Source: Rhyzopertha dominica (lineage: Eukaryota; Arthropoda; Insecta; Coleoptera; Bostrichidae). From it: 64,000 nt of DNA. The stretch's first letter is position 1; each line of letters starts with the position of its first letter. The DNA is taken from contig QCXZ01000001.1 in assembly GCA_025024175.1 (NCBI GenBank), positions 21,266,001 to 21,330,000 on the forward strand. Direction: 5' to 3'. A program made the position numbers and the translations under genes. The notes beneath the pieces are model-generated. The model saw only the letters and a list, made by a program, of their open reading frames with translations. It had not been told where the DNA came from and did no database searches. This document shows positions 35,480-48,168 of the stretch, piece after piece.

Positions 35480-35860
35480 AACGAATGCGGGTGGAAAGCT
35501 TTAAAAGTAAGAGTATCCATTGTTGGTTATGACTTTTTTCGCAGTGACCGATGACAATGAAATTCTGAGTAATAATAATCGTCAGATTATTCCAGTGATA
35601 TTAAATACTGCTCGTTTGAAAGTGCTGGTCACAAGTTATGGATCGGGTTGAGGTCGAGTGATTGTACAGGGTATTTAACAATCTGGGCATCATTCACGTG
35701 AACCTACTCGTGAACAAAGTAAGATTTTTTAAAAGACAAATTGTAAGTCCTCCAATCTTGAGCTATCCAATTCAATTTCCAAGACGATACTGTTCCTTCC
35801 AAGATGCTCACTGCCATTTTTAATTCTCTGCATATTGGTTACTTTCCGCATAGATATAAA
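35480..35860 (-). pseudogene. Tc1-like transposase trace
   Basis: The minus strand contains PVQSLDLNPIHNL (about 35625-35675), a close match to the SPDLNPIE-LW region around the third catalytic residue of Tc1-like transposases. Pieces before it are too decayed to align by eye. The rest of the element and its termini were not recognised. Confidence 0.4.
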
Positions 35861-36074
35861 TACTTTGAAAACGCGTATAAATTTAATTGCCACGTAAATA
35901 TTCTATAAGACTATGTTTAAACATGCACTTATATAAAATTTTGCTTGTAACAGTATCCTACTGTGAATCTTAAACCTGACAAGACTTTAAATTCAAAGCT
36001 TGTTGTTTGAATTTTAGATCTTTAAATATTTGATCTTATCATAAAAGTTGCTTTAGTTTTGTCCGATAGAGTGT

Positions 36075-36560
36075 ATATTGGGTGAGTTTTTATTGGAGTG
36101 TTGGAGAGCAATATATCTCAAACGGTTTTTAATATTTTTATGACATTTTTACCCCTCTCTTCATTTTAAAAATTCGAAGGTAACTTTAGAATTTTAAATG
36201 GTATTATGCTTATGTATAGAAAAAAATCAGTTGCTTGCCTAGTTACGGAATTATCATTTATTGATTACTGTGTGAATTAAATATTAACATACGAATTATT
36301 TTAAATCTACCATGCTTGAGAAGATGTTCGAAGTATCCTTCGTCCACTTCCAAACAGTCTCTCCAACTTTTTTAATACATTTCGACCTCGTCTAACATTT
36401 CAGGTGTCAGAAGCTAAGCGGATGCGGTTTATCATATCACCTAAAGTTATTGATGCAATTGGCATCGCGTTATCTTAATAAAGCTCCACAAGAAGTAGTT
36501 AAGCGGGGTCAAATCTGGAATGATTTAAAATCAGGTCGCACATTAACCTTTAATTTACAC
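36075..36560 (-). pseudogene. IS630/mariner-like transposase, C-terminal remnant (DUF4817-type)
   Basis: Reading down from 36560 on the minus strand gives a decayed SPDLTPLDYFLW-like string, then a DMINRIRLAS string, TPEMLDEVEMY, SWRDCLEVDEGYFEHLLKH (about 36310-36370). The last matches the invariant RCIEVNGGHFEHLL tail of the family. The frame changes at least twice. Downstream sequence to 36075 ends with a TGGGTGAGTTTTTATTGG string that may be the degraded terminus. Confidence 0.7.
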
Positions 36561-37470
36561 AATAATCATTTAAAACTCAAAAGTTACCCTCCCCACCTCT
36601 TAAAATACAGAAAAGGATAAAATATAAAGAGTATAGGTAAACATATCTACCTATATATGAGGGTTAATGCTTTCATCGTCCATATCTCTACATTTGCTCC
36701 GGAAATTTCATAAAAATGTTTAAGAGCCTAATAGATCCTTAACGAGCCTTTCACATAAATAAGATATTGTCTTTAAAATATTTAAGTACTTATTTTTGTA
36801 CCCATTCAGATGTAAATTATCTGGATATCTCAAAAGGTTTGGAAAAGGTTTACTACATTAGGTTTTGTAACAGTAATTCTTAGTAAACATCGTATGAATA
36901 GATAGTGTATAAACTTGAGAAGTAATCTAAAAATGTCGTTATACTTTTGGACTGTAATATACATTTGGCAGTGTACTTCTATGTTTATGGCCTGCACACT
37001 CTAGTGTTGACTTTAGCTTCTAAATAATAACACATATAATCTCATATAGAAAGCACAAGTATTTAAGCACTTTAAAAGGTTAAAACCTTAGTATTAAGCA
37101 GTTCTCTGTACTTCTTAGATGTGCAACGATTTGGTATAGAATTTTAAAACTTACTTCAATTTATTTTTGATAAAGTTAAATACTCATCTTATACATATTA
37201 AATCATTGAACAAGGACGCTTGGTGGTTGAAATGCTGGGATTTAGTTTTGGTTAAAAAAATTGCAAGGTTGGATTAAAAATCAAATCTTTTATTATTATA
37301 TTATTTGCAGCAAAAATTTTAGTACAGTCACAAAACAGTAAAGAATCAGTTACAGTAATGAAGCATCAACATTATGGAATCTCTTCAAGTTTTACTTCTT
37401 TTTTAAAATACATGGTTGTCGAATACAACGTGCCTAAATTCTTGGTAGGTATCCACTAGCAACAAACCAA
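36561..37470. other. No recognised feature
   Basis: AT-rich non-coding sequence; nothing recognised. Confidence 0.4.
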
Positions 37471-38258
37471 TTGACACTTGCTGCGTCCCAACAAGCTTTA
37501 AAATTAATAAAATACCATCGGAATCCCCGAAGAACAAATTTACGTCAATTAGTGGCTGATTTTATTCGTCATAAAAGCTTATATAACACGTCGTTGTCCT
37601 CCTCGCATCACAAAACTGCTTTCCGGCACCCTAAAGAACCAAAATTGCCTTCCGTTTACTAAAAACAGCTGTCTGCTAGAGGAAACCTGATACTTTTAAG
37701 AGGCAGCATCCGTCTTTTTCCCTTCAACGTTTGCGCCCATCTCGCTCTCGCTCGAGAGCCCAGTAGAAAAACAAACACATTAAAATGAACAGCACTGCAC
37801 ATTGACAATGCCTATAAATAGACCATATACTTCTATATGGGTTTTAGAAGAGTGTTATCGCTCTCGCATCTACCGTGGACCCCTACAAACGGTTTACAAG
37901 TTATTTTACTGCACTTTGTGCCGACATGCTGGATCTCTTCGATATTTCAGGACAGTGCCGGCCTTCCGACTATCCGAGGGGGAAATTTGATGGAACTGTG
38001 ATCAAATTGGTAATTGCAATCAGGTTGATCGATGATGGCGTTAAAGTTTCCAGTAAAGGAAGAACGCCCGTAGTGATAAATCTTTCCTCTCTTGTCATTA
38101 CGTATGTAGTAAGCAATTGCTATGTGAAAGTTTACTATATACGGACCTCTTCCTCCATAAAACCCTTGGACAATTATAACTTTAACAGTAGCAAACCTAT
38201 GAATCTTTTTAGAATAAAAAATAGAATATGTAGACTACGTTACAATATTGACATGTGA
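37471..38258 (+). other. Unrecognised open stretches in GC-richer DNA
   Basis: Three overlapping plus-strand open stretches occur (37471-37662, 37802-37990, 37875-38258). The longest encodes 127 residues beginning MDPYKRFTSYFTALCADML. None has a domain, signal peptide or repeat that I recognise. The DNA is less AT-rich than its neighbours, with a CTCGCTCTCGCTCGAGAG string at 37740-37757. A host exon or conserved non-coding DNA is possible. I do not assert a gene. Confidence 0.25.
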
Positions 38259-38549
38259 AAATATTTCTCTTTTTTTTTTCAATTATTGTCTGTATTTAGT
38301 CAGTCCTAGAAATCTTCTCTCTTTCTTTATAGGTATGTTGGCGGCTTTAAAAAACTAATATCAGGTGAATCACTACATGTTATAAAACAAAGTCCTCCAC
38401 CCCGTTTGTCTGTCTGTCGGTTCGCGATAAACTCAAAAACTACTAAACGGATTTTCATGCAGTTTTCACCAACAGTGATTCAGTGAGGAAGGTTTAGGTA
38501 TATAATTTGTCAATATTTTGTGTAAATTGGTTTAAATATAAGGATAATT

Positions 38550-38756
38550 AAAATGCATGTCTATGCTGTGCTGTCTACACCTCAACCAACTGCCGATAGA
38601 TCTATTTCGCTGTCATTACAGCTCATCAGTGAAGTTTAGGTCTAGTGTAGACAGCACGGCATAGAACTGGTTTTGCTTATATACCAAAACTAGGTGGTTT
38701 TGTCATCATGTCAGCGTAATGCTGACAGATGGCATTTGCCATCCTAATTTCTTACT
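38550..38756 (-). mobile_element. Hammerhead retrozyme-like element, copy 3
   Basis: A 207-bp element with perfect 13-bp target duplications TATAAGGATAATT at 38537-38549 and 38757-38769. Its right boundary (minus strand GTAAGAAATTAGGATGGC) corresponds to that of copy 2, and its left boundary (GACATGCATTTT) to those of copies 1 and 2. It lacks the central 80-bp block of copy 2, so it is an internally deleted or shorter variant. The TSD lies in the interspersed repeat at 38375-39290, so this is a dated, nested insertion. Confidence 0.85.
38588..38636 (-). ncRNA. Type I hammerhead ribozyme, copy 3
   Basis: The core CTGATGA, stem II GCTGT-AATG-ACAGC, GAA, stem III ATA-GATC-TAT and cleavage-site C are identical to copy 2. 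Stem I is weakened: AACTTCA against GGCAGTT leaves mismatches at the first and third pairs. The outer stem I arms (TGCTGTCTACAC with GTGTAGACAGCA) remain complementary, including a pair that changed on both sides relative to copy 2 (G-C to A-T). Confidence 0.8.
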
Positions 38757-39290
38757 TATAAGGATAATTGTTGGAAGTGTCGGAAAAAGTCAAGCCGCCT
38801 GAGAGCTTTCATCGAAAACGCTGCCTAATCCCTTTGAGATATAGGAAAACACTGCACGGTCACGTACTATGCGGTAATTGGAAAGCTTTTTATACGGATG
38901 CAGTATTAATCCTTATCAACTTAAATGCGTTAGTCACCTTAAGCATTTCATGCATATTATTATAATCTTTGGACACCATATAATTTAAATGCATATCTTA
39001 AGAGTTATCGCAAAAAATTAACGCTCGCGAATATAAATTCGAGTGCGTTTCTCACACCAATGACGGGACTCGCTTGATGCGATAACCCCGGCGCCGCGCT
39101 ATTCTGTCGCCCACTGTTTCTATATAAGCCGAGCGATAACCCCACGTACTCCTATAATCAACAGGCTTTTGAAGCGAATGGAGGTGACTACTGGAAGGTA
39201 TTTGTCGTAGGTATAATATAATATGCTCTACTACCCGTGCGAAGCCAGGGTGGGTCGCTAGCAGAGCATAAAAGATTACGTTACAAACGT

Positions 39291-42200
39291 TTAGCTATTT
39301 GATGTAGTAATAAATATCGTATGAAAGATGAATGTAAAGAAATTGCAAGAATATAACTAATTATGTTATTAATTGTATTAGAGACTATAAGAAGGACACA
39401 AAAAATTGAAAACTGAATAAAAATCGTTTCATTATTCAATAATTTTACTGAGATGAACAGCAGCTGTCAAGTGGCCCCAGTTGATATAGAATCTCATTTC
39501 GATAGAAATTAACAATTCGTTGTGGTATATCAAGACCTACATACAAAATTTGTTCAAAGTCCCGCATGATTTACAATCAAATATAGCCAAAGAAGTAACT
39601 AAAAACCTGATAAACATATTTAGTATTTTTATACATCCACCTACAGGGTGTTAAAGGGAGTAATATATTTAATTTAAAGAAGTAATAGTATGGAACAAAA
39701 TAATTATTATAAAATAATGAACATGGGTCCGAAAAGTTGCGTTTTTTTGCTTATTTGTTATGTACAAACAAACAAGCAAAAGAAGCTTTTAACCAAAATA
39801 AAGTTACATAAGATGTTCAAAATGCATTTCTTCCATTTCTATAAGTAGGCAGGACATCTTGGTTTAAATGATATTGGAACTATTTCTAAAACCTCCTTAT
39901 TAACTCAGATTTGTTGCTTTTTGGAAATAAGTTATTCATCTGCAAACCGAAGAAGTTGAAAAAGTAGTCAATATATTTGGTATACGAAAAAGAACAAGAG
40001 AAAGACCAATCTAGAAATAGTAACTCGGTAATTATTGACAATCCGCAATGAATCCCAAGGTGACAACATGGAAAATGCCGGCAATGGTTATAACAACAAA
40101 AAATAATATACAAAACGGTAACACTGTGCTCAACCAGAAAACCAAAGTAAACTTAAAAAATCAAGAAAAAAGGATAAAAACTGCGATGCAAGTGAAAANT
40201 CCAGATTTTAGAAACCTATTCTAATGATAGCCGCAGAAATTATTGATTATTGTTTTTATAAGCTATCAATAGGAAAGGAACTATGTATTGAGAAAATATT
40301 TTCCAGTAATCAATTCTCTGTGTCTAGTGGGGAACCTGTAGTTATTGAAAAAAGATCCCTAGAAAACAAAACTATGTCAGCTTGCAAACGAACAATCATT
40401 TTTGGGAGGTTAGAGTTACGAAAAATGTAACTGAAAAACTAGTCTATGACAAACAAGGATAAATTTAAAGCTGCTACAAAACTTTGTAATTATTAATTCC
40501 GCAGCAGCTTGTTTTCTTTGAGCTGAATTAATTGTTTGTATTCTATATCTGCAGAATTTAAACTTATACTTTCCACTTTGTGTATTTTCTAAACAATTTT
40601 CATCAAAACACTATTAGTATAACTGTACCAAATCGACAGAGTGTAGAATGCAGATTAGCTGTGTAAAGCTTTATCCATTATCTTAGTTTTACCATTGGTA
40701 TATACATAAAAAATATATCTACTAAAAAATCTTAAATAACAAAATGATCGCAAATTTTCCATCAGATTAGATTACTGTGCTCTTTTCTTACTAAAATTCG
40801 TACTGATTGTGCCACATACTTAAGCAAAAATATTAAATGATGATAGTAATTGTAGACGTGATGAGTACAAACGTCACAAAAACGTGACATTAATTTTGTT
40901 TTATTTTGTAGACAAATCATAATGGTAACATTACAAGTATAAATGTTAACTTGTTTGTTAAGTGATACCTACATTGTTACTAAATTGTCAGCTTTATTTA
41001 ATTTTAATTTATTAATTAATAATAAAATAAAGTTAATTTAATTATTAATTAAGTTCGACAGAGTAAGCCTACCCTTTTCAAGTTTATTAAGTGCTTACTT
41101 TCATCGTTTTATCAATAAAATTCAACAACTGGAAATCCCATTGTCATCTTAGTCATCAGCCTATCGGTTCCACATAATTATGAATAATCTTTTTGAATAT
41201 TTTTACTTTATTATTTTTTTATTTTATTTTATTAATTTATTTTTCTTTAAAATTTAAAGAAAATATATAATGCAATCGCACTATAATTGTCTAAGATGCT
41301 AAAAAAACTAATCCACGAATATCTTAAAGTGATGATCGGATGAATAAAGGTTAACTATCGAATAATACCGATTTGACTTCGAATTATGGTTTTCAAGAGC
41401 ATATAAAAACACAGTGTACTGACTGATTCCTCATGAACGGAAAAACATTACGACACGGCCCTGCGTTTCTACCCCGCCCCGTTAGAACGGGATGCTGCTC
41501 GCTCAATAAAAGATAATTGTAATGTCGGAACAATCGCTCTCGTTCTGGTGAATTCTGTTGCCCTTTTCATGGTTTTCTAGTTCCCCTCATTATCCACGGC
41601 CGGCGCCCCCTTTTGTCCGATCATTGTTTACCGGTTTCTTTCGCTTTTTTATGACAAGGAAGGTTTGATGCCATTCATGGATAATCTTTTTATCTCCAGC
41701 ACAATGCTAGTGTGATAGGTCAGGTACCTAAGAGCTCCATTTTGTCAAACTTTTAAATAACAGTTATTTCTCTGTTATTGATTTAATTGAGTTATAAGGA
41801 TTTGACACATCATATCAGTAAAATGCTCAATTATGTATTCGTGCAAAATTTGAATGAACCTACCCAAACGATCATCGATGGTAAATTTTGAAAAACAAAT
41901 TTGTTAAGCTTTAACCCAAGTCAAAAAAGTAACAAAGCCAATTCCTGTTTATAAACATGGTATAAATTCATAAATCTGAGAATTGCACCCTCGAGAATTC
42001 AGGACTAAAGCTTTGAGGTCTATTTGTCGCTGAACTCTCGGTACCCCCTTTTGGTAGAGGTAGTAAGTAACAATGGACATAATTGTTTCGTTTCATCAGA
42101 TAGATGCTTTGATTCTGGAATATACTGAAATATCAATAGTTCAAAATGACTATTCGGAATAGACTTAGCCAGTCGTTTAAATATTTAAAGACTATATATT

Positions 42201-45200
42201 TTTCTAACTTCATGCTGTCCTTTGCGCTAACCATATCAGTCTAGAAAATGACGCATTGCGTTACTAGTCCGGTAATAGTAACTTGTAACAAGCATATTAC
42301 GCACAAGTGGAGTCGCGTAGCGGCGAGTATCGTAATTCCACGAGCGTGTAATTGCCTTACAGCTCAAGTAATGTACTATGCTTTGTCTGCGAAACCTATA
42401 CACATTTTTATAATTTTATATTTATTTTCAGCAAAAACGGTATAAGTTAATGATAGTAAGTGCGACGGTACACCTACAATAATTGGAACGTTTTAATTCT
42501 AGTTTATTGTTATTTAGATATAATGTAAATACCTTTCGGAAGGCGGAAACATTTGACAAAGGTCCGCACTTTAAGGAAAATGTTTACAAGTATTTCCTGT
42601 GATATTTCTGATAATTAACTGAACTGGGATAACATCATGTGAATGCTTTGTCAAAGTTGAAACTGTAACGTAATAAAACAAAAGTACATGCTAGTCATTA
42701 CGTAACAATGTGTGTAATAACGAACATACTAAACAAGTACATAGTGTATTATGAGCAATTTACTAATAAAGGAATAGGAAAAATACTTCACCGTTCTGAT
42801 TGATGAAATTCACTTTAATTTAGATGTAAGGAAAAATAAAAAGCGTTAACAAGCAATAAGTGCTTAACTAAATACACCTTTTTTAACATTTGTTAGCGTT
42901 ACAACTAGTAATATTTATTAAAAGACTACTATTTTGGTGACCAACATTGGTAGATTCTTGCTGCAGCAGCTGCACATATATTTAGTCAGCCTGTCATCCT
43001 AGAATTTATAGCTTTGCCATCAATTAATTCTTCGACATATTTTTCGCAACGGTACAGATCTTTCAGTCACCATGCAGTTTCAATACTTTATTATTTGCTC
43101 CTGCACTGGCAAATAATGTGGCTAATGTTCCCCTATAAAGCAGGATCTTCAAGTTCGAGATATTTAGCAAATTTTTTAGGTACTCCGCCATAGTGTGGTT
43201 ATCAACTCTGGTTTATGCATTTACCTTCTCTATAACCTATATAAAGTACTTTTTCAGGGAAGTGTGCAGGTCACAAATTCCGATATTTTCGTAAAAGATC
43301 CGAGTATTGTACCTTGTTGCTTTCGGTCACCCCCGTCTAACATACATATCTTCTACGTCATCTACACTTACATTACAGCGTTCTTCTCTTTTACATTCTC
43401 CTCGTACTCCTAGCACCTTTACCTTTGCGAGTATATAATTCTTTGTAGGTGCCTCTCTCACGAATTTTTCATAGTTTTCTTATTTAAACTCATAGATAAA
43501 GGCAAGACATGTTTAAACTGTCAAACTGACACCCTAATTATGCAACAAATTACCGATGTATAACCTGATTATTTTGAAGTACTTATACCTACCATTGATT
43601 ATTAAATTTTTGCTTTTTGTATTTAGGTTTCACGATTTTGTCAAATTGACAACTATGGTCTAATCATACATTTTAAATTCTAATTCTGGTTGTTATTTTA
43701 AATCGTATACTCGTACAGTATAAGACAAAATTTTGTGAGATATAAGTCCGTGAAGCATTATTACTGTACTCGTACTGTCTTATCATGTAAATAGCTATTA
43801 AATATTCAGAAATTTCAGCTTTCAAAGGACTTTAATATATTTGCAATAGAAAAATGTTTACTAGGTAATGGTTATAAATGATTATGTGAATCTGTAGTTT
43901 GAAGAAAAACAGAAACTCATTATTTGACCTTTAATTGGAAAGAAAAATTGTTTCCTTCCCAAAAACACTAACTGCAAAAACGCCATATCTTATTTCAGAA
44001 CAAGGTAATTTTTTACACGTTGTCACTACTTCTTCAAAATATTTACTTCTACATCATCACGCCAACGGCCAGTGGTCTGCTAAACCTCTATAAGTAATAA
44101 ACGAAAAACAATCCATTCAGCACTTCATATTCATCCGGTAGTCTTGATACCAGTTTATGTATCTTTTGCTTGTCTTATNTCTGTTGATTNTGATTTTGAT
44201 GGCGTATTTGTAAATTNTTTAAATGCAATTTTGATATAGGAAAGATTAGCAAAAACACATTTTATAAATCATTTATCCAAAGACGTGCATACAAGATGAA
44301 GATGATATTGCAAAGATTGGTGTAAGTGTAGATGATCAAAAAACACGAGAAGCTTATGATGTCAGAACGGCAGCACTGAGAGCACTTATTTTGCGCGCGC
44401 TCAAAAGTTCATTCTGATAGTGAGGTATTAATGAATCCCTTATTTACCCGTAAATTGATTCCGATTGCAGCTTCAGAGAATTACGAGTCTTATTAGATAT
44501 AGGGGTGGAAACCAAGTAATTCTGTCTGTAGTATTAGAATGTTATGGATATTAACTCTGCTTCAGTTCAACAATGAAAATATACGAATAAAAAATTGGAA
44601 TTAATTTTCTTTTTTTATATTTGTTTTTGTTATCAATCTTAAAAAGTTAAGGAGCCGTGTACTAAAAGTTGGTCGATGTTTAAAGTACTGATGTTAAAAC
44701 AACAACAAAAATTAAAAGAAGACAGATATTTCCTTTACTACAAATGGAAACAATAAAATTTGAAAAGAAAAGTAAAAGGTCGTTCATTTGCTATGTTCCA
44801 TTGCTTTGATGGTAATTTAGCTGGTCAACCCATTCGTAACAGTACAAGTAAGTTGATAATCTACAAGGGCAGGTATACCTTTTCAACATACGTAGTATGT
44901 TCGACGGCTATCTTTGAAAACACCTGAAATCTTCATTATCTTGATTTCCATATTTACAAGTTCTTTTTTGGACAAGCCCATGCAAAACCGATAACCAACA
45001 GCCTATACAAGAGAAACTGAGAAGACATGAATTAAACGGCTCCTTCGCTTTAGGGTTTTTAGCTAAAAATCAAATAATTTTAACTTTACAAATGACAGTT
45101 TGTTTCTATATTCTTCATACTTCTGTTTTTATTCCTTGTGTCATAAGATTTAAAGAAACGTTTTTGACCGTTGATTTATAGATATTATTTAAAAATAATG

Positions 45201-45719
45201 GGTTGACTTGAGTGGTAGCATTTAACCGGAGAGGACGTGTTTTTGAGCGATGTGAGGTGGCTACCTAATATATGTTTGCTTGTTTTGTTTTAAAATTAAA
45301 ATTAAAAAAAGACTACAATCGGCACACATTATTTAAATGTGTGAACATACGTACAATGTGCAGTGTGTCGTGTGTTAGGCTGGTCAGCAAGAGAGCCAGA
45401 AGGAGTGACGCAACATTAACCGGTGTTTTGATAAGCAGCCAAGTCTTAGTATAAGCGTATGTAACACGTACATACTTTATCTAACACGAACAATAACAAC
45501 TTTCCTAGTTCAAAATCACCTTTAGAATAAATGTAGCAGCATCCTAGAAAATTTTGCGTCTCGCGTTGTCAGGTGGCAAATAGTACACTCTTAACAGTCG
45601 ACAAAACGGCTCCGCTTCTATGAAACCTTTTTTGAGTAATAGCCTGGACCGAAATTTTTGCACAGAAACCAGGAAAACATGAAATCAAGTACAGTTACAA
45701 AAAATGGGATAGTCCTAAA
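39291..45719. other. Long stretch without recognised genes
   Basis: Short open stretches (39886-40113, 40224-40430, 42248-42445, 43195-43413, 45272-45454) have no recognisable motif. CTACAGGGTGTTAAAGGGAG at 39643-39662 resembles a DUF4817-type mariner left end but has no partner or transposase. 41400-41660 and 42240-42380 are GC-richer than average. Ambiguous bases are at 40199, 44179, 44190 and 44217. Confidence 0.35.
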
Positions 45720-46755
45720 AAAGCTTCAATGTGTAGAAAAGAAAAGAAACTAATACATAAGACGACAAAATTCCCGCTAGAGTAATATTACCCCATCTAG
45801 AGATCCAGCAAGCAAATGAATAAGCACATACGAAATCACTCAAAGCGTCGATACCATCAAGAAATTTGCAGCATAAACAGGAATCAAACAATTTCTTTAA
45901 ATTCTAAGATTTTAAGTTCATAATGTATCTAGTGCTACATTGTTATTGTGATTGTCGTTACAGTGAAGTAGTGCCGTGTATCTAGATAACTGTATACAAC
46001 AAATTACGTAATCGTGGTACAAAAAAGTCCAGCAAGACAGAAACTACCAAATATACGTTCAGAACATTACCAATAGCAACACAAACGCCATGTAAGAAAA
46101 ATAAGAAAAAAAGCTGCAAAATACATTAGACAAAACATGTGCAAGCTCAGAAGGATCTTGGAAGAAACTATTCAAGAACCACGATCAAAATATACAAATC
46201 AGGGGAGGAAAAGAAATCATATCGACAAGTACAGAATTACAACAATGCAATAATACTGCGCAGAAACCAAGAAGACACGGAAACAAACTCACCCACAAAA
46301 TATTGGAACGGCCGTAATCAATCGTGGAAAGAAAAACGAGAAATATCCCGCATAACAACGTCACCTAATCTACAGCTCTAGGGCACGAGCGCATAGAACC
46401 CAAAGAAGCGTCGATACCATCACGAAAGAGCAATCTAAACAGTACATATGAATCACAATTGCCACTTGAAAAAGACGCAAAAATAATAAATGAAGAGGTC
46501 ATAAATTTCTACACAACTTCAGACATCATCTCACACGAAGAGGAAAACAATGCCGCCGCGCTAAGCCAGATATCAAACACGAAAACATCTAAGGAAAGCA
46601 TGCACTGGCTGAATGCAAAACTTCCCATTCTAATCCTCAGCTTTCCGTAACATGTGCTACGTGGAAGCTCACTAGCATCAAGCGTGTCATCCCTCCAACC
46701 CAGCGTAGAAATGCCTACCGTACGCTGGTTCAATCAATCAACCAATTAATTAAAT
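45720..46755 (+). pseudogene. LINE remnant, family with CAAT tail, copy B
   Basis: Two open stretches (46139-46381 and 46459-46650) are Asn/Lys/Glu-rich with strings such as NSPTKYWNGRNQSWKEKR. They do not match the RT region of copy A and may derive from ORF1 or an upstream part of ORF2. The 3' end (46640-46743) matches the 3' end of copy A: CCGTAACATG, the CCAGCGTA/TACGCTGG hairpin, and a TTCAATCAATCAACC tail. This identifies it as the same family, with most of the RT domain deleted. Confidence 0.55.
46699..46743 (+). repeat. LINE 3' hairpin plus CAAT tail, copy B
   Basis: CCAGCGTA pairs with TACGCTGG (8 bp), followed by TTCAATCAATCAACC. It corresponds to 31275-31358 in copy A but with a shorter stem spacer. 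Confidence 0.7.
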
Positions 46756-46810
46756 ATAATGGGTTTTGGTCTTCATAGGAGATTTTTGTCTCCTTCTTCA
46801 GGGCCTATAA
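46756..46810 (-). ncRNA. Hammerhead-like relic next to the hAT
   Basis: Minus strand: GGCCCTGAAGA (core-like CUGANGA), hairpin AGGAGA-CAAAAA-TCTCCT, then ATGAAGACCAAAAC in place of GAAAC. The stem II geometry is right but the second core strand is lost. Probably a Penelope-derived relic. Confidence 0.25.
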
Positions 46811-46841
46811 TGTTTTATAAAATAGCTTTATTACAAATAGA

Positions 46842-48160
46842 CAGTGATGGGCGCGTAGAATACGTCATGTAGATTACGCTATTGTCTACGCGTAAACTAT
46901 GTAATATTCTACTTTGAAATTCTACTGTAGAAAATAGCATTGTGTAGATAATCAGAAATTTAGATATATTTAGTTATTTAATGGTGTCTTTTACCACTAC
47001 TGCTCTACACGTGGTAAATGTCTAAACAGCAATAACATATTTGGCCCTAAGGTCATACCTTAGGGCCAGAAGACCAGACAAGCGTGCTGTGAAAAGCACT
47101 TTGAAGCCCTCAGTGGGTCAAATGGACTCCTTAATGACTGTAAACTGTGATTTTGTCCTTTCTTCTTTGTAAACAGAAATTTCATAAGCTACTCATGTTC
47201 TTTTATCGTAAATTCTTTGAAAGCAGTTCTTGTTGCTGAACTAGACACATTAATCTAAAGAAGCAACTAACTATGACCAACTAGTTGTGTTGTAGTAAAA
47301 AAAATTCTTTGAAACAAAATCAACTTGTAACTGCGGTACCGAATTTGATAGTGTGTTAGGAAAACAACTTAATATAGTTGTGGAAGGAAAGATGTCGTAA
47401 ACATATGTTTTGTCTCTTGTGTTTCAAAGAAGTAAAAAACAGTTTGTGTACACTGACTACTTACTGAAACATGATATGTAAGTTTGTAATATAATATTTA
47501 CATTTACACCTATGTATTGTCTCAGACATATTAAAATCATAAGTTAAGAAAATAAAAATGTTTAGTAAACCGTGCAGTTATTTATAAAAAATGTGGTAGT
47601 TATGTTGCAACTTTCAGATTTTGTCATTAATCTGTCTAAAATCAAAACTTCAAATTCCAAATAACATTATACATAAATGGATTGTATTTTGCATGCTTTA
47701 GTTGGCTCCTTGTTATAAACCGCATTTGCAGTAAGGTTCAACTACATGTTGTTATACTTATGTACCATTGTAAATGTTTATAGAAGCCCTGACGAAGATT
47801 TGAAATAAAAATCGAATGTTTGGCAAAGAAAGAAGAGTAAACACTATTTTAACATAAGAAGTCGACTTCTACCTATTTGCGAAGACCTTAATATAATAAA
47901 AAGCAACGGCTGTGTCCATTTAACGTATTAGATATAAAAAAATATAAAATTTTAAGAAATTTGACGCATGGAGAAGCCAACAAAACAGGGAAATTAGAAT
48001 CAAACTAATTTCGTTTTGTTTTAGTATGTACTTAATACATTTTAGCCATAATATACTCGTCTTATATTTTCTACTTAAAATCTACGCCAAAGTGCTTTAT
48101 CTACATTTTCTACGCATGTAACGTAGAAAATTATAATTTACGCGTAAGCGCCCATCACTG
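46842..48160. mobile_element. Non-autonomous hAT element with perfect 8-bp TSD
   Basis: The termini CAGTGATGGGCGC (left) and, reversed, CAGTGATGGGCGC (right) are bordered by the perfect target duplication CAAATAGA at 46834-46841 and 48161-48168. Subterminal regions on both sides carry GTAGA/TCTAC and ACGCGTA units. Length 1319 bp. I recognise no transposase. The interior includes a degenerate hammerhead-like motif near 47790. Confidence 0.92.
47786..47823 (+). ncRNA. Degenerate hammerhead-like motif inside the hAT element
   Basis: GCC, CTGACGA (matches CUGANGA), an A, hairpin GATTT-GAAATAA-AAATC, then GAATGTTTGGC. The GAAAC part has lost two bases and stem I is only GCC/GGC. It resembles a Penelope-type minimal hammerhead relic. 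Confidence 0.3.
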
Positions 48161-48168
48161 CAAATAGA

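Larger units (their letters stand above)
38375..39290. mobile_element. Interspersed repeat with GTCTGTCTGTC start and CCCGTGCGAAGCC end
   Basis: The left part has CCCCGTTTGTCTGTCTGTCG then GATAAACTCAAAAACTACT and ACGGATTTTCATGC, and the right end has CCCGTGCGAAGCCAGGG then TGGGTCGCTAG. I recognise both as the two ends of a repeat seen widely in insect genomes, but I cannot assign its superfamily with confidence. The interior is interrupted by the ribozyme element at 38550-38756. A GC-rich patch with promoter-like TATATAAG is at 39120-39127. The 65-codon stretch at 38768-38965 has no recognised motif. Confidence 0.5.

Noticed and set aside
37875..38258. 127-residue protein as a host gene
   Set aside because: No motif, no splice or promoter evidence; left as an unrecognised open stretch.
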